A stretch of 39,314 nucleotides of DNA, from positions 1-39,314 of the forward strand of contig JAFVAL010000036.1 in assembly GCA_017480565.1 (NCBI GenBank). The letters are read 5' to 3'. The position numbers were made by a program, and so were the translations under genes. The notes beneath the pieces were generated by a model. The model had not been told where the DNA came from. It saw nothing but the letters and a program-made list of their open reading frames with translations, and searched no databases. Positions 17,015 through 25,058 of the stretch are shown here, one piece after another (within the stretch, counting starts at the first letter, position 1; each line of letters begins with the position of its first letter). The stretch comes from Lachnospiraceae bacterium (lineage in GTDB: Bacteria > Bacillota > Clostridia > Lachnospirales > Lachnospiraceae).

Positions 17015-17707
17015 TCATCCGATCACATCGTAGGGTGTGACCATGGCAAGCAGTTTTCCAGACTCTTCCCCATTGTCGGTGAGGAAAATAGCGGAGACAC
17101 GCTTGCCTCTTTGCTTTTTCTCAAGTGCTTCTCTGGCTTCCAAGACCGTGAGATCCCTCCCTGCAAAACCAAACTGTTCAATCCGGTGCTTGGAAAAGGA
17201 AAGATAGGGCACGAGATCGCCAACTGTCTTGGTCATATCTAACGTCTCTTCCGGGTTGGCAAGCTGCCATGCGAAGATCGTGGAGACGCTGAAGACGCCT
17301 GTTACGCGGCCGCTTTTGACAACCGGTATGTGAGAAAAACCTCGCTTATCCATGATCTGCATCAGATCGTAGACATTGCGTGTCTCGTCTGTGATCAGAA
17401 GGCGATCTACCATGGTGGATGCGTCGATGGCAAGCGGCGGATGGTTGACATAGTTGATGACTTCTTTCAAATCTTCGAGAAGGCCCGCAGCAGGCTCAAC
17501 GACCGACTGCCCGTCCACGTCTGCATGGTGGGATAAAAGGTTTCTGATCTCGCGGCAGACATCCAAAGTCTCTTTGTAGACTTGGCCCTCTTTGCTGTTC
17601 ATATAGTCGTAGATGGGGCTCTGGGAGCGACGCCCCTTTGCTTCAAAATAACGGTCGAGATCTTCTTCCAGCTCTTTGTATAGATTTAAAAATTCCTGTG
17701 CACTCAT
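17015..17707 (-). CDS. CBS-domain protein with HEPN-like N-terminal region
   Basis: 230 residues from ATG 17707, with AGGAGG just upstream. Residues 1-85 are helical and contain CREIRNLLSHH, in which Arg 55-Asn 56 to His 60 fits the RNxxxH (Rx4-6H) motif of HEPN ribonuclease-like domains. Residues about 90-150 form one CBS repeat (LLITDETRNVYDLMQIMDKRGFSHIPVV), and about 155-230 a second, weaker one ending VTPYDVIG. CBS pairs usually bind adenine nucleotides and regulate a linked domain. No signal peptide or membrane segment is present, so the protein is cytosolic. The CBS assignment is firm; the HEPN reading is a motif match only. The gene faces array A tail to tail and appears monocistronic. 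Confidence 0.78.
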   Translation of the reverse strand: MSAQEFLNLYKELEEDLDRYFEAKGRRSQSPIYDYMNSKEGQVYKETLDVCREIRNLLSHHADVDGQSVVEPAAGLLEDLKEVINYVNHPPLAIDASTMVDRLLITDETRNVYDLMQIMDKRGFSHIPVVKSGRVTGVFSVSTIFAWQLANPEETLDMTKTVGDLVPYLSFSKHRIEQFGFAGRDLTVLEAREALEKKQRGKRVSAIFLTDNGEESGKLLAMVTPYDVIG

Positions 17708-17771
17708 GATACGATCCTCCTGTGGGGATAAAAAAATATAACTGATATTACCTTTGCAGTCTTTTATCGGC

Positions 17772-18179
17772 TTATCCTGCCTCAGAATTCTTGCCAGGAA
17801 GCAATGCCAGTTGCTCTGTGCTGATTCTGGTAAGGGTCTGCATCTGCCTTAGGGCAAGTTCTTTTGACACAATCCCCTTTGCATCTACTGCATTAATCCA
17901 TTTCGACGGTGACATGGTGAACGCATGTAGACCAGCTTCGTGTCTAAACCCCTCGAATTCGAGGGGTTTAAACTCTGGATTATGCAGACTTTCCCATAAC
18001 CCTAAAAACTCCAGTGTTTCTCTATTACGCATCCAGTTACAAATTGTCGCATTGGGATCATCGCTCTTATATTTTGCAATATCAGTCAGAGAAATGAATT
18101 CATTTTCAAAATCAGTTGTATAGATACTGATATCAAATCCCTTAGCGTGGATTGTTTCTGTTACAGGCTTCTTCGCCAT
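17772..18179 (-). CDS. truncated KilA-N domain protein
   Basis: 135 residues from ATG 18179; GAGGAGG lies 7 nt upstream, which excludes the TTG at 18185. The sequence ISLTDIAKY...ICNWMRNRETLEFLGLWESLHNP...FTMSPSKWINAVDAKGIVSK matches the first half of the KilA-N DNA-binding domain of phage and mobile-element proteins. The following half, normally running to the FASWISPEF region, is absent. The chain jumps to LALRQMQTLTRISTEQLALL, which resembles the far C-terminus of such proteins, suggesting an internal deletion. Its TTG-ATT-ATG start overlaps the stop of the upstream HTH gene by sequence, so the two form an operon. Activity is doubtful. A 26-bp perfect palindrome lies inside the gene. Confidence 0.7.
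   Translation of the reverse strand: MAKKPVTETIHAKGFDISIYTTDFENEFISLTDIAKYKSDDPNATICNWMRNRETLEFLGLWESLHNPEFKPLEFEGFRHEAGLHAFTMSPSKWINAVDAKGIVSKELALRQMQTLTRISTEQLALLPGKNSEAG
17945..17970. repeat. 26-bp perfect palindrome within the KilA-N gene
   Basis: The two 13-nt halves, centred on GAATTC at 17955-17960, are exact reverse complements. It codes for KPLEFEGF on the minus strand. Confidence 0.85.
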
Positions 18180-18181
18180 AA

Positions 18182-18382
18182 TCAATCCTCCTCGTTCTTC
18201 GTCGTAGCCCCCTCCATGCGTATATAATACTCCAACAATCTGAGCACATATTCTGGGGCATGACGAGTGTCTCTTTCCCAGTCTGTCATCGTTCGGTAAG
18301 GAATCTGAAAGAACTCGCAGAACTCTTTCCGATTCATTCCGGTACTTTCTCTTATCGCTTTTATTCTATCACTGTATTTCAT
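18182..18382 (-). CDS. small XRE-type helix-turn-helix repressor
   Basis: 66 residues. MNRKEFCEFFQIPYRTMTDWE is a helix-turn-helix of the lambda-repressor (XRE) type with its recognition helix at about 26-36, and the length suits a one-domain antitoxin-like or phage-type regulator. There is only a weak AGGA 11 nt before ATG 18382. Its promoter (18427-18455) carries two copies of a 13-bp dyad, fitting autorepression. The downstream partner is the truncated KilA-N gene. A toxin-antitoxin or phage immunity origin is plausible but not shown. Confidence 0.78.
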   Translation of the reverse strand: MKYSDRIKAIRESTGMNRKEFCEFFQIPYRTMTDWERDTRHAPEYVLRLLEYYIRMEGATTKNEED

Positions 18383-18410
18383 ATTGGGTCGATTCCTAAT
18401 CTTGTTATTA

Positions 18411-18461
18411 CGCGTTGCGTATACATTATACTATACTTTGATTGGATACGCAATGCGTAAT
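18411..18461 (-). promoter_or_regulatory. promoter with paired dyad operators for the HTH/KilA-N operon
   Basis: On the minus strand: TTGCGT (18455-18450), 17 nt, TATAAT (18432-18427). Operator 1 at 18411-18423 (TACGCGTTGCGTA on the plus strand, one mismatch to perfect dyad) sits around the start site. Operator 2 at 18449-18461 (TACGCAATGCGTA, perfect) covers the -35. Their centres are 38 bp apart. Confidence 0.78.
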
Positions 18462-18531
18462 TTAGAACAAATGTGATACAAAACCTTTATACAGATATTT
18501 ACAATTCTCTCTTCCTTTTGTTATGTTCACA

Positions 18532-18540
18532 TGTTATAAT
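18532..18540 (+). promoter_or_regulatory. extended -10 promoter for the small membrane protein cluster
   Basis: TGTTATAAT, with no convincing -35. It is the only good -10 between the HTH promoter and the first small gene at 18633. Confidence 0.5.
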
Positions 18541-18632
18541 GAGTCTACCAACAAACAATCAGTACATGTTGATCGGATTTTCCTGATTGTCACAATTCAA
18601 TTGGTTCTCTATGAAAAGAAAGAGAGGGTTAT

Positions 18633-18749
18633 ATGAAACATTTCCGCAAACTGCTTGCTGCAGTTTTAGTTGTTATGGTGATATCTTCAGCAAAATCAGC
18701 AATATATCAGGTTGGATTGTCAAAAGGAATAAAGGCGGCGCTTAGATGA
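18633..18749 (+). CDS. 38-residue hydrophobic small protein
   Basis: ATG 18633 follows GAGAGGG by a few bases. The product MKHFRKLLAAVLVVMVISSA... is a basic N-terminus plus one hydrophobic helix (about residues 7-20), then a short basic tail ending KAALR. It may be a single-span membrane peptide, or a signal-peptide-like leader. Its TGA (18747-18749) overlaps the next ATG (18746) as ATGA, which strongly supports translation and coupling. No family was recognised. It is below the usual length cutoff for gene callers. Confidence 0.6.
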   Translation: MKHFRKLLAAVLVVMVISSAKSAIYQVGLSKGIKAALR

Positions 18750-19120
18750 TTATTCTGATTGTTTCTCTGTATCTTGGTATCATTGTTTTTTGCATTTATA
18801 ATATCCATGCTTTAAGAAACCATCCTGAAAGATATGATTTCCGTTTATATGAAAGAAGATTTTATAGCTCTTGCTGGAATGTTAAAGTAACACATCAGAA
18901 TTATTTAAGCAACTCTAATCCGGTAGTACAATCGATACGGTTTTGGGATATCTTATATTCTTTAACCATTATCTGGTCATTCTGGGCATCTGCGGTGGCA
19001 TATTATGTGCAGATGCCATGGCGGCAGAATGCGATTAGTTTTATTGGTTATGGCCTAGGGACAATTGTCTGCCATATATTGCATTTTTTTATGGGCTTAT
19101 TACTTCATTATGTATCTTAA
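18746..19120 (+). CDS. small membrane protein, unknown
   Basis: 124 residues. One membrane helix lies at the N-terminus (residues 1-22), followed by a basic aromatic loop with RYDFRLYERRFYSSCW, and two further hydrophobic segments near 70-90 and 97-120. Translation is coupled to the 38-residue gene by a 4-nt overlap. The AT-rich composition resembles the next two genes and not the housekeeping genes around, suggesting a laterally acquired block. No function can be assigned. Confidence 0.6.
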   Translation: MIILIVSLYLGIIVFCIYNIHALRNHPERYDFRLYERRFYSSCWNVKVTHQNYLSNSNPVVQSIRFWDILYSLTIIWSFWASAVAYYVQMPWRQNAISFIGYGLGTIVCHILHFFMGLLLHYVS

Positions 19121-19137
19121 CTTTTTCGCACAGCCCA

Positions 19138-19515
19138 ATGGGTATATGTTGTTTTAAGAGGTGGTTTAATAGAACTCCTAGAATTGTAGCAACAAAAAGG
19201 GTGCTGATCACTTTGCTTGTGAGCACAATCATTATCTGTCCTCTTCGTGTGTTCAGTTTGTCGAATTGGGGTGTGGCTGATGAGTCAAAACTAGTTTATC
19301 GTCCTCTTGGTTCGCTTGTTAAGCAGATATATCCTTATGACTCTGTTGAAGTTGAGACGGAATCCATAGATGGAAACCTGCATTATATATTGATTAATTC
19401 CGCAGGCGAAGAATTTGATTTAAATGCTCACTATAAGCAAGTTTATGAGAGTGAACATTCATTAGACTCTTATGTTCTTAATCAATTAGAAAAGGCGAGA
19501 GCTTTAAAACCGTAA
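19138..19515 (+). CDS. small anchored protein, unknown
   Basis: 125 residues: basic N-terminus, one membrane segment (about 22-40), then an extracytoplasmic domain of about 85 residues with a beta-like part (YDSVEVETESIDGNLHYILI) and a helical end. The ATG lacks a Shine-Dalgarno site and lies 17 nt after the previous stop, so reinitiation is likely. The frame is open upstream to 19039 without another ATG. Unknown family. Confidence 0.55.
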   Translation: MGICCFKRWFNRTPRIVATKRVLITLLVSTIIICPLRVFSLSNWGVADESKLVYRPLGSLVKQIYPYDSVEVETESIDGNLHYILINSAGEEFDLNAHYKQVYESEHSLDSYVLNQLEKARALKP

Positions 19516-19519
19516 TTAA

Positions 19520-20005
19520 ATGGCTAAAAAGAGAAAGAAAAAAAGAAAAGGAAAACAAGGGCAAGTTGGCGTTTCCAGCAATGTAATAGTCAGAGGGTCC
19601 TCTAAAGAAATTTCTTTTGTGAAAGGCTTACTATATTGCTCTATTTCACTCAATCTTTATGTGACATTTGCTGCAATAATAATGAGAAAAGGCTTGGGCT
19701 ATCTTGCGGTCGTCAAGCAATTACCTCTTTTAGTACCGCCAATTATCGTTACGCTCATAATAGTTAGTGCTATATGTGTTGTTCAAGGGGAGTTGCATTT
19801 TAGATTCAGGCGGCCTGTGATGCATTTAAAAATGGAGTTTGCCGGGATTTGCCTCTTGCTGTTGTTGTCAATCCTTATTGTAGGTTTTGTCGTATCAGTG
19901 TATATAGCGGCCTTAATGAGTGCGATTGAAATCGCGGTGGTCGTTATCGTCAGACATAGAATGAAACGAGCAGATCAAGGCGAAATCGTCGACAAAACTG
20001 ATTGA
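19520..20005 (+). CDS. polytopic membrane protein with Lys-rich N-terminus, unknown
   Basis: 161 residues. The first 14 residues are nearly all Lys, Arg and Gly (MAKKRKKKRKGK), then a polar stretch, then three or four membrane helices (about 38-56, 66-86, 107-145). The start is 5 nt after the previous stop, again without a ribosome-binding site, so the four genes 18633-20005 probably depend on coupled translation. It is not recognised as any transporter or immunity family. Confidence 0.58.
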   Translation: MAKKRKKKRKGKQGQVGVSSNVIVRGSSKEISFVKGLLYCSISLNLYVTFAAIIMRKGLGYLAVVKQLPLLVPPIIVTLIIVSAICVVQGELHFRFRRPVMHLKMEFAGICLLLLLSILIVGFVVSVYIAALMSAIEIAVVVIVRHRMKRADQGEIVDKTD

Positions 20006-20049
20006 AAAAACACCCAAAACACAAAACAAGTAAAAACCCAAAAGGAAAT

Positions 20050-20114
20050 CTCCCCCTCTTTGCGAATTGTTCTAGTAGAGGCAATTGAGCAGCTTGAAAA
20101 AGAAAGAGGGGGAG
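20050..20114 (+). promoter_or_regulatory. 12-bp inverted repeat that can hide the ribosome-binding site of the next gene
   Basis: CTCCCCCTCTTT (20050-20061) is the exact reverse complement of AAAGAGGGGGAG (20103-20114). The latter is the Shine-Dalgarno region of the TTG start at 20119. The loop is 41 nt. Confidence 0.5.
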
Positions 20115-20118
20115 TCAT

Positions 20119-20841
20119 TTGGAAAAAGGAAAGAAGCACAGATCTTGGATTGTGCTTTTTCTTGTTGTCTGCGTACTTACAGTGCTCGTGCTTTGGGGGA
20201 TGAAGGCATTTCATTCGCAGGCGAAGGCAGAAGTTGCCGTGGGAGATACCTTGGTTTTCGGGCACTTTGAGCAGGATGAAAATGCCGGGAATGGGCCGGA
20301 GGAGATTGTCTGGCGGGTTCTTGCAAAGTCAGAGGACGGAGAGCGGGCGTTAGTGATTAGTGAACAGGCGCTGGAGCGCAGGGTTTACCAGGAAGGCTAC
20401 ATTGCGGCAAACTGGGAAGATTGTACGCTGCGTATGTGGCTGAATGAGGCGTTCTATGCGGATGCATTTACGGAGAAGGAGCGCGAAGCGATTGCCGCGA
20501 CAAAGATCGAACCGGAGGCGATTGAGGGAACAGATGTGGATCCCGGAAATGCAACGGAAGATCATGTGTTTTTGCTAAGCATCGCGGAGGCAGATGTTTA
20601 TTTCTCCTCGGCGGAGGATCGGATCTGCACACCGACTGCGCATGCGCTCGCACAAGGAGCATACAGCTACAAGGGCAGTAATGCTTGCTGGTGGTGGCTT
20701 CGCACGCCTGGCAGTGACTGCAATGTGGCCGCGCGCGTGGTGGGTGATGGCTCGATTATCGCGTCGGGCTGCGTGAATGAAGAATTGTATTGTGTTCGGC
20801 CGGCGATGTGGATTTCACTGGAAGCGGTCGGTGCAAAGTAA
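20119..20841 (+). CDS. membrane-anchored DUF6273-like protein
   Basis: 240 residues from TTG 20119; GAGGGGGAG precedes it closely and no ATG fits. A membrane segment at about 10-28 anchors an extracytoplasmic domain. The C-terminal part has the features of DUF6273/formylglycine-enzyme-like lectin folds: WRVL early, CTLRMWLN, then WWWLRTPGSDCNVAARVV, G.I...G and VRPAMWI. Such domains are common in Lachnospiraceae surface proteins; their biochemical role is not established. Codon usage and GC match the following housekeeping genes, not the AT-rich block before it. The inverted repeat over the ribosome-binding site may control translation. Confidence 0.72.
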   Translation: MEKGKKHRSWIVLFLVVCVLTVLVLWGMKAFHSQAKAEVAVGDTLVFGHFEQDENAGNGPEEIVWRVLAKSEDGERALVISEQALERRVYQEGYIAANWEDCTLRMWLNEAFYADAFTEKEREAIAATKIEPEAIEGTDVDPGNATEDHVFLLSIAEADVYFSSAEDRICTPTAHALAQGAYSYKGSNACWWWLRTPGSDCNVAARVVGDGSIIASGCVNEELYCVRPAMWISLEAVGAK

Positions 20842-20898
20842 GTGGAATGGTTTTAGAAAGACATAAAATTGCAATAGAGATCGGGAGGATGCCTACAT

Positions 20899-21906
20899 TT
20901 GAGTACGATCAGAGAAGAATTAGAGAAGAGGGAGCACTTGATCTTAAGCCCTTCGGCCTCATTTTCGGATGAGTCGAGGGGGCGTGAGAGGGCGGAAGAG
21001 CCTTGCGATATCCGGCCTTGCTTTCAGAGGGACAGAGACCGGATTATCCACTGTAAGGCGTTTCGCCGCCTGAAGGATAAGACGCAGGTGTTTTTGGCGC
21101 CGGAGGGGGATCACTACCGGACGCGGCTGACGCACACGCTTGAGGTGTCGCAGATTTCGCGGACGGTGGCGAAGTGCCTTCTGTTAAATGAAGACCTGAC
21201 TGAGGCGATTGCGCTGGGGCATGATCTGGGGCACACGCCATTCGGGCATGCCGGGGAGCGCGTGTTAAATAAGGTGTGCCAGGGCGGATTTGAGCACTGC
21301 GCGCAAAGCGTACGTGTGGTGGAGAAGCTTGAGAAGCACGGCCAGGGGTTGAATCTGACCTGGGAAGTGCGCGACGGCATTTTAAATCACAAGACAAAGG
21401 GGCATCCTGCCACGATGGAAGGCAAGGTGGTGCGTCTGTGCGATAAGATTGCCTACGTCAACCATGACATCGACGATGCGATCCGCGGACAGATATTAAC
21501 GGAAGAACAGATCCCAGAGGAGTTTGCCAGAGTGCTGGGGCATTCGGTGAAGGAGCGGCTGAACACCTTGATTCATGACCTGGTCGAAAATAGTACGCCG
21601 GATGACATCCGGATGTCGGCGGAAGTGGAAGCCGCGATGTTTGGGTTGCGTAAGTTTATGTTCGACCATGTGTATACGAACCCGGTCGCAAAGGGTGAGG
21701 AGTACAAGGCAGAGGCGATGGTGATGTTTTTGTACGATTACTATTCGGCGAGACCAGAGTTAATGTCGGAGGAGTATCTGCAAATGATTGACGCGGGGGA
21801 GACCGTGGACCGGGTGGTGTGTGATTACATCGCAGGCATGACGGACCGATTTGCGACAACGAAGTTTAAGGAGTATACGATTCCGGAGTTTTGGGGAGTT
21901 TATTAG
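20899..21906 (+). CDS. dgt: deoxyguanosinetriphosphate triphosphohydrolase-like protein
   Basis: 335 residues, the length of the short Dgt-like family. HD-domain metal ligands are visible: THTLEV with His 79, ALGHDLGHTPFGH with His 108-Asp 109 and His 112, and a later DKIAYVNHDIDDA. Family role: hydrolysis of dNTP to deoxynucleoside and triphosphate, adjusting dNTP pools. The start is TTG 20899 with GGGAGGA 9 nt upstream; the ATG at 20889 is out of frame. It heads the dgt-dnaG-rpoD cluster typical of Clostridia. dGTP preference over other dNTPs cannot be read from sequence. Confidence 0.92.
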   Translation: MSTIREELEKREHLILSPSASFSDESRGRERAEEPCDIRPCFQRDRDRIIHCKAFRRLKDKTQVFLAPEGDHYRTRLTHTLEVSQISRTVAKCLLLNEDLTEAIALGHDLGHTPFGHAGERVLNKVCQGGFEHCAQSVRVVEKLEKHGQGLNLTWEVRDGILNHKTKGHPATMEGKVVRLCDKIAYVNHDIDDAIRGQILTEEQIPEEFARVLGHSVKERLNTLIHDLVENSTPDDIRMSAEVEAAMFGLRKFMFDHVYTNPVAKGEEYKAEAMVMFLYDYYSARPELMSEEYLQMIDAGETVDRVVCDYIAGMTDRFATTKFKEYTIPEFWGVY

Positions 21907-21939
21907 TGCTTTTCATGAGCATTTTCATGGAGGAGTTGG

Positions 21940-23748
21940 ATGTATTATCCTGAGGAGATTGTGGAGGAAGTGCGTTCGAGAAATGATATCGTGGACGTGA
22001 TTGCTCCTTATGTGAAATTGACGAAGCGGGGCAGCAGCTATATGGGACTGTGCCCGTTTCACGGAGAGAAGACGCCTTCCTTCTCGGTGAGCAAGAGCCG
22101 ACAGACCTATCATTGTTTTGGCTGTGGCAAGGGAGGCAATGTCTATACCTTTCTGATGGAGTATGAGAATGTCACCTTCCCGGAGGCACTAAAAGAGCTT
22201 GCCGGGCGGGCGGGGGTGCGGCTGCCGGAGGAGGATGAATCGCCTGAGGCGAAGCGTCGGTCGGATAAGCGGACGAGGCTGCTCTCGATGTATAAAGACA
22301 CCGCGACCTATTATTTCCATCAGCTGGGGAAGGAGTCCGGGGCGCTCGCTTATCAGTATTTTCGGGGGCGTGGCCTTTCGGATGAGACGATCAGAAAGTT
22401 TGGTCTTGGTTATTCCGGCAAGGGTGGAAAAGAGCTTTACGGGATGCTCAGAGAAAAGGGCTATTCTGACGAGCTGCTCAGAGAATCCGGGCTAGTAACG
22501 TTCGATGAAAAACGCGGTGTGTTTGATAAGTTCTGGAACCGGGCAATGTTCCCGATCATGGACGCAAATGGTAAGGTGATCGGTTTTGGAGGGCGCGTCT
22601 TGGGCGATGGAATGCCAAAGTATCTGAACTCTCCGGAGACAATGATATTCGACAAGAGTAGAACTCTGTATGGGCTGCATTTGGCAAAGCATGCAAGAAA
22701 GAATTATCTGATCCTTTGCGAAGGATATATGGATGTGATTGCGATGCACCAGGCAGGGTTCGATATGGCGGTCGCGACGCTGGGAACAGCGATGACGGAG
22801 AGGCATGCAAGCCTCATCAAGCGCTACACGGACCAGGTGATTCTTTGCTATGACTCGGACGGCGCGGGAGTGAAAGCCGCGATGCGTGCGATTCCGATGC
22901 TGCGGGATGTCGGGATCCGGGCGAAGGTGCTCAACTTAGAGCCTTACAAGGATCCGGATGAATTCATCAAAGCCCTTGGCGGGGAAGAGTTTGAGAAGCG
23001 CATCGAGGAAGCGGAGAACAGTTTTTACTTTGAAGTGCGGGTGTTGCAAAGAGATTTTGATCTGCGGGATCCGGAGGAAAAGACGCGGTTTTTCCGAGCC
23101 GTGGCAAGGCGCTTACTCATTTTTACCGATGATTTGGAGCGCAACAATTATATTGAAGCGATTGCAGCAAGATATCAGATTCGTTCTGCGGACTTGCGGC
23201 GCATGGTCAATGCCCAGGGCGTCAGTTCGGAGACCGTAAAGAGGGAACAGGAGGCGGCTTACCGCGAAGAGGAGCAAGGCCCTCCGGTGCTTCGGACACA
23301 GACGCGAAGGAACGCGAAGGAAGATGGATTTGCTGCGGCGCAGAAAATGTTGCTCACCTGGTTTTCTACGGAGCCGTCGGTGATCGGAAAGCTCAAAGGC
23401 AAGATTGGTGTCGAGGATTTTACAGAGCCGCTTTATAAACAGGTTGCGGCACTTCTGACCGAGGAATATGATCGGGAAGGCACCGTGCTTTCGGCAAAGA
23501 TTATCAGTCGGTTTGACGACAAGGATGAACAGAGTGAGGTCGCAGACATTTTATCCTGGGATATCCCGGAGACCTTCGGCAAGGTGGAGCGCGAGCGGGC
23601 ATTTAACGAAACCGTGAAGCGCATGCTCCGCCACAGGATTGATGGGCAATTGCAGACAGAGACTGATTTTGCAAAGATTCGCGCGCTTGCTGCAGAAAAG
23701 AAGGCGTGCGAGAGTTTATGGATTCCTCTGGATGAGGATGAGAATTGA
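21940..23748 (+). CDS. dnaG: DNA primase
   Basis: 602 residues, full length. The N-terminal CHC2 zinc finger has Cys 38, His 41, Cys 59 and Cys 62 ([11 protein letters not shown] ... [10 protein letters not shown]). The TOPRIM catalytic domain has Glu 261 in [16 protein letters not shown] and Asp 305/Asp 307 in [10 protein letters not shown]. The C-terminal helicase-binding region runs from about 440 to the end. It synthesises RNA primers at the replication fork with the DnaB-type helicase. ATG 21940 has GGAGGAG at good distance. It lies 33 nt after dgt and 14 nt before rpoD, so it is co-transcribed. Confidence 0.96.
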   Translation: MYYPEEIVEEVRSRNDIVDVIAPYVKLTKRGSSYMGLCPFHGEKTPSFSVSKSRQTYHCFGCGKGGNVYTFLMEYENVTFPEALKELAGRAGVRLPEEDESPEAKRRSDKRTRLLSMYKDTATYYFHQLGKESGALAYQYFRGRGLSDETIRKFGLGYSGKGGKELYGMLREKGYSDELLRESGLVTFDEKRGVFDKFWNRAMFPIMDANGKVIGFGGRVLGDGMPKYLNSPETMIFDKSRTLYGLHLAKHARKNYLILCEGYMDVIAMHQAGFDMAVATLGTAMTERHASLIKRYTDQVILCYDSDGAGVKAAMRAIPMLRDVGIRAKVLNLEPYKDPDEFIKALGGEEFEKRIEEAENSFYFEVRVLQRDFDLRDPEEKTRFFRAVARRLLIFTDDLERNNYIEAIAARYQIRSADLRRMVNAQGVSSETVKREQEAAYREEEQGPPVLRTQTRRNAKEDGFAAAQKMLLTWFSTEPSVIGKLKGKIGVEDFTEPLYKQVAALLTEEYDREGTVLSAKIISRFDDKDEQSEVADILSWDIPETFGKVERERAFNETVKRMLRHRIDGQLQTETDFAKIRALAAEKKACESLWIPLDEDEN

Positions 23749-23762
23749 CGGGGAGAAAACGT

Positions 23763-24914
23763 ATGGAAGAGAATGCTACCGTATTTGCGAAACAGATGGC
23801 TGACCTGATGGAGATGGCGCACAAGAAGAAAAATGTGCTCGAAGTCGGGGAGATCACGGAGTTTTTCGGTGACCGCGAGCTGACCAATGAGCAGCTGGAA
23901 CAGATCATCGATTATCTCGAGAATAACGAAGTGGATGTGCTGCAGATCCCTGAGGGAGAGGATATCGACGCGACGGAGAATCTTGACGATCTGGAGGATC
24001 TGGAGAACTTAGACGAGCCGGATCTGGCGGTGCTGGAAGCCGAGGAGGAGAACTTAGATCTTGACGTTTCGGTGCCGGACGGTGTCAGCTTGGAAGACCC
24101 GGTGCGCATGTATTTAAAGGAGATCGGCAAGGTTCCGCTGCTTTCCGCGGAGGAGGAGATCGAGCTTGCACAGAAGATGGAAGATGGCGATGAAGCCGCG
24201 AAGAAAAAGCTGGCCGAGGCAAACCTTCGTCTGGTGGTCAGTATCGCGAAGCGTTATGTTGGCCGTGGCATGTTGTTCCTGGATCTGATCCAGGAAGGCA
24301 ACTTAGGCCTGATTAAGGCGGTCGAGAAGTTTGATTACCGCAAGGGTTACAAGTTCAGTACCTACGCAACCTGGTGGATCCGTCAGGCAATCACGAGAGC
24401 GATCGCGGATCAGGCGAGGACGATCAGGATTCCGGTGCACATGGTTGAGACGATCAACAAGCTGATCCGCGTACAGAGACAGCTTCTGCAGGAACTGGGA
24501 AGAGAGCCGTCTGCGGAGGAAATCTCTGAAGAGCTTGGTATCCCGGTCGACCGCGTGCGTGAGATCCAGAAGATCTCGCAGGAGCCGGTGTCGTTGGAGA
24601 CCCCGATCGGTGAAGAGGAAGACAGCCATCTGGGCGATTTCATCCAGGATGAGAGCGTGCCGGTACCGGCGGAGGCAGCTTCCTTTACCTTGCTTAGGGA
24701 ACAGCTCGATGAGGTGCTAGGAACTCTGACAGAGCGTGAGCAGAAGGTGCTGCGACTTCGTTTCGGCCTTGACGATGGAAGAGCGAGAACGCTTGAGGAA
24801 GTCGGCAAGGAGTTTAACGTCACCCGTGAGCGTATCCGCCAGATCGAGGCGAAAGCGCTCCGCAAGCTGCGTCACCCGAGCCGCAGCCGCAAGTTAAGAG
24901 ATTATCTCGATTAA
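23763..24914 (+). CDS. rpoD: primary sigma factor (sigma-A/RpoD)
   Basis: 383 residues from ATG 23763 (GGGGAG 5-6 nt upstream). Region 1.1 is acidic (about 1-100). Region 1.2 carries [21 protein letters not shown]. Regions 2.1-2.4 contain [19 protein letters not shown] and [20 protein letters not shown]. Region 3 includes [12 protein letters not shown]. Region 4.2 has the helix-turn-helix [20 protein letters not shown], and the C-terminus is SRKLRDYLD. It directs core polymerase to TTGACA/TATAAT promoters, consistent with the promoters found across this window. Last gene of the dgt-dnaG-rpoD cluster; a terminator follows. Confidence 0.97.
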   Translation: MEENATVFAKQMADLMEMAHKKKNVLEVGEITEFFGDRELTNEQLEQIIDYLENNEVDVLQIPEGEDIDATENLDDLEDLENLDEPDLAVLEAEEENLDLDVSVPDGVSLEDPVRMYLKEIGKVPLLSAEEEIELAQKMEDGDEAAKKKLAEANLRLVVSIAKRYVGRGMLFLDLIQEGNLGLIKAVEKFDYRKGYKFSTYATWWIRQAITRAIADQARTIRIPVHMVETINKLIRVQRQLLQELGREPSAEEISEELGIPVDRVREIQKISQEPVSLETPIGEEEDSHLGDFIQDESVPVPAEAASFTLLREQLDEVLGTLTEREQKVLRLRFGLDDGRARTLEEVGKEFNVTRERIRQIEAKALRKLRHPSRSRKLRDYLD

Positions 24915-24942
24915 GTCTTCAAATCTTGAAAAAATATTTTTT

Positions 24943-24979
24943 AGTCAAAATCTGGAAACGGATTTTGGCTTTATTTTTT
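24943..24979 (+). terminator. terminator after rpoD
   Basis: AGTCAAAATC (24943-24952) pairs with GATTTTGGCT (24961-24970), followed by TTATTTTTT. Confidence 0.75.
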
Positions 24980-25023
24980 GCGGCTTGCAGCCCGTTCTGT
25001 CATTATAGTATATAAAATAATGG

Positions 25024-25052
25024 TTGCAAAGAGCGAAAAAAACATGTATAAT
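25024..25052 (+). promoter_or_regulatory. sigma-A promoter without a following gene
   Basis: TTGCAA (25024-25029), 17 nt, TATAAT (25047-25052). Confidence 0.7.
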
Positions 25053-25058
25053 GACAAC

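Noticed and set aside
18746-19515. One frameshifted gene instead of two small membrane proteins
   Set aside because: Each frame ends or begins in a coherent protein with its own membrane segment, and no shared domain crosses the junction. A sequencing error cannot be fully excluded.
20889-20972. ATG at 20889 as the start of dgt
   Set aside because: It is out of frame with the HD-domain protein. TTG 20899 is in frame and better spaced from GGGAGGA.
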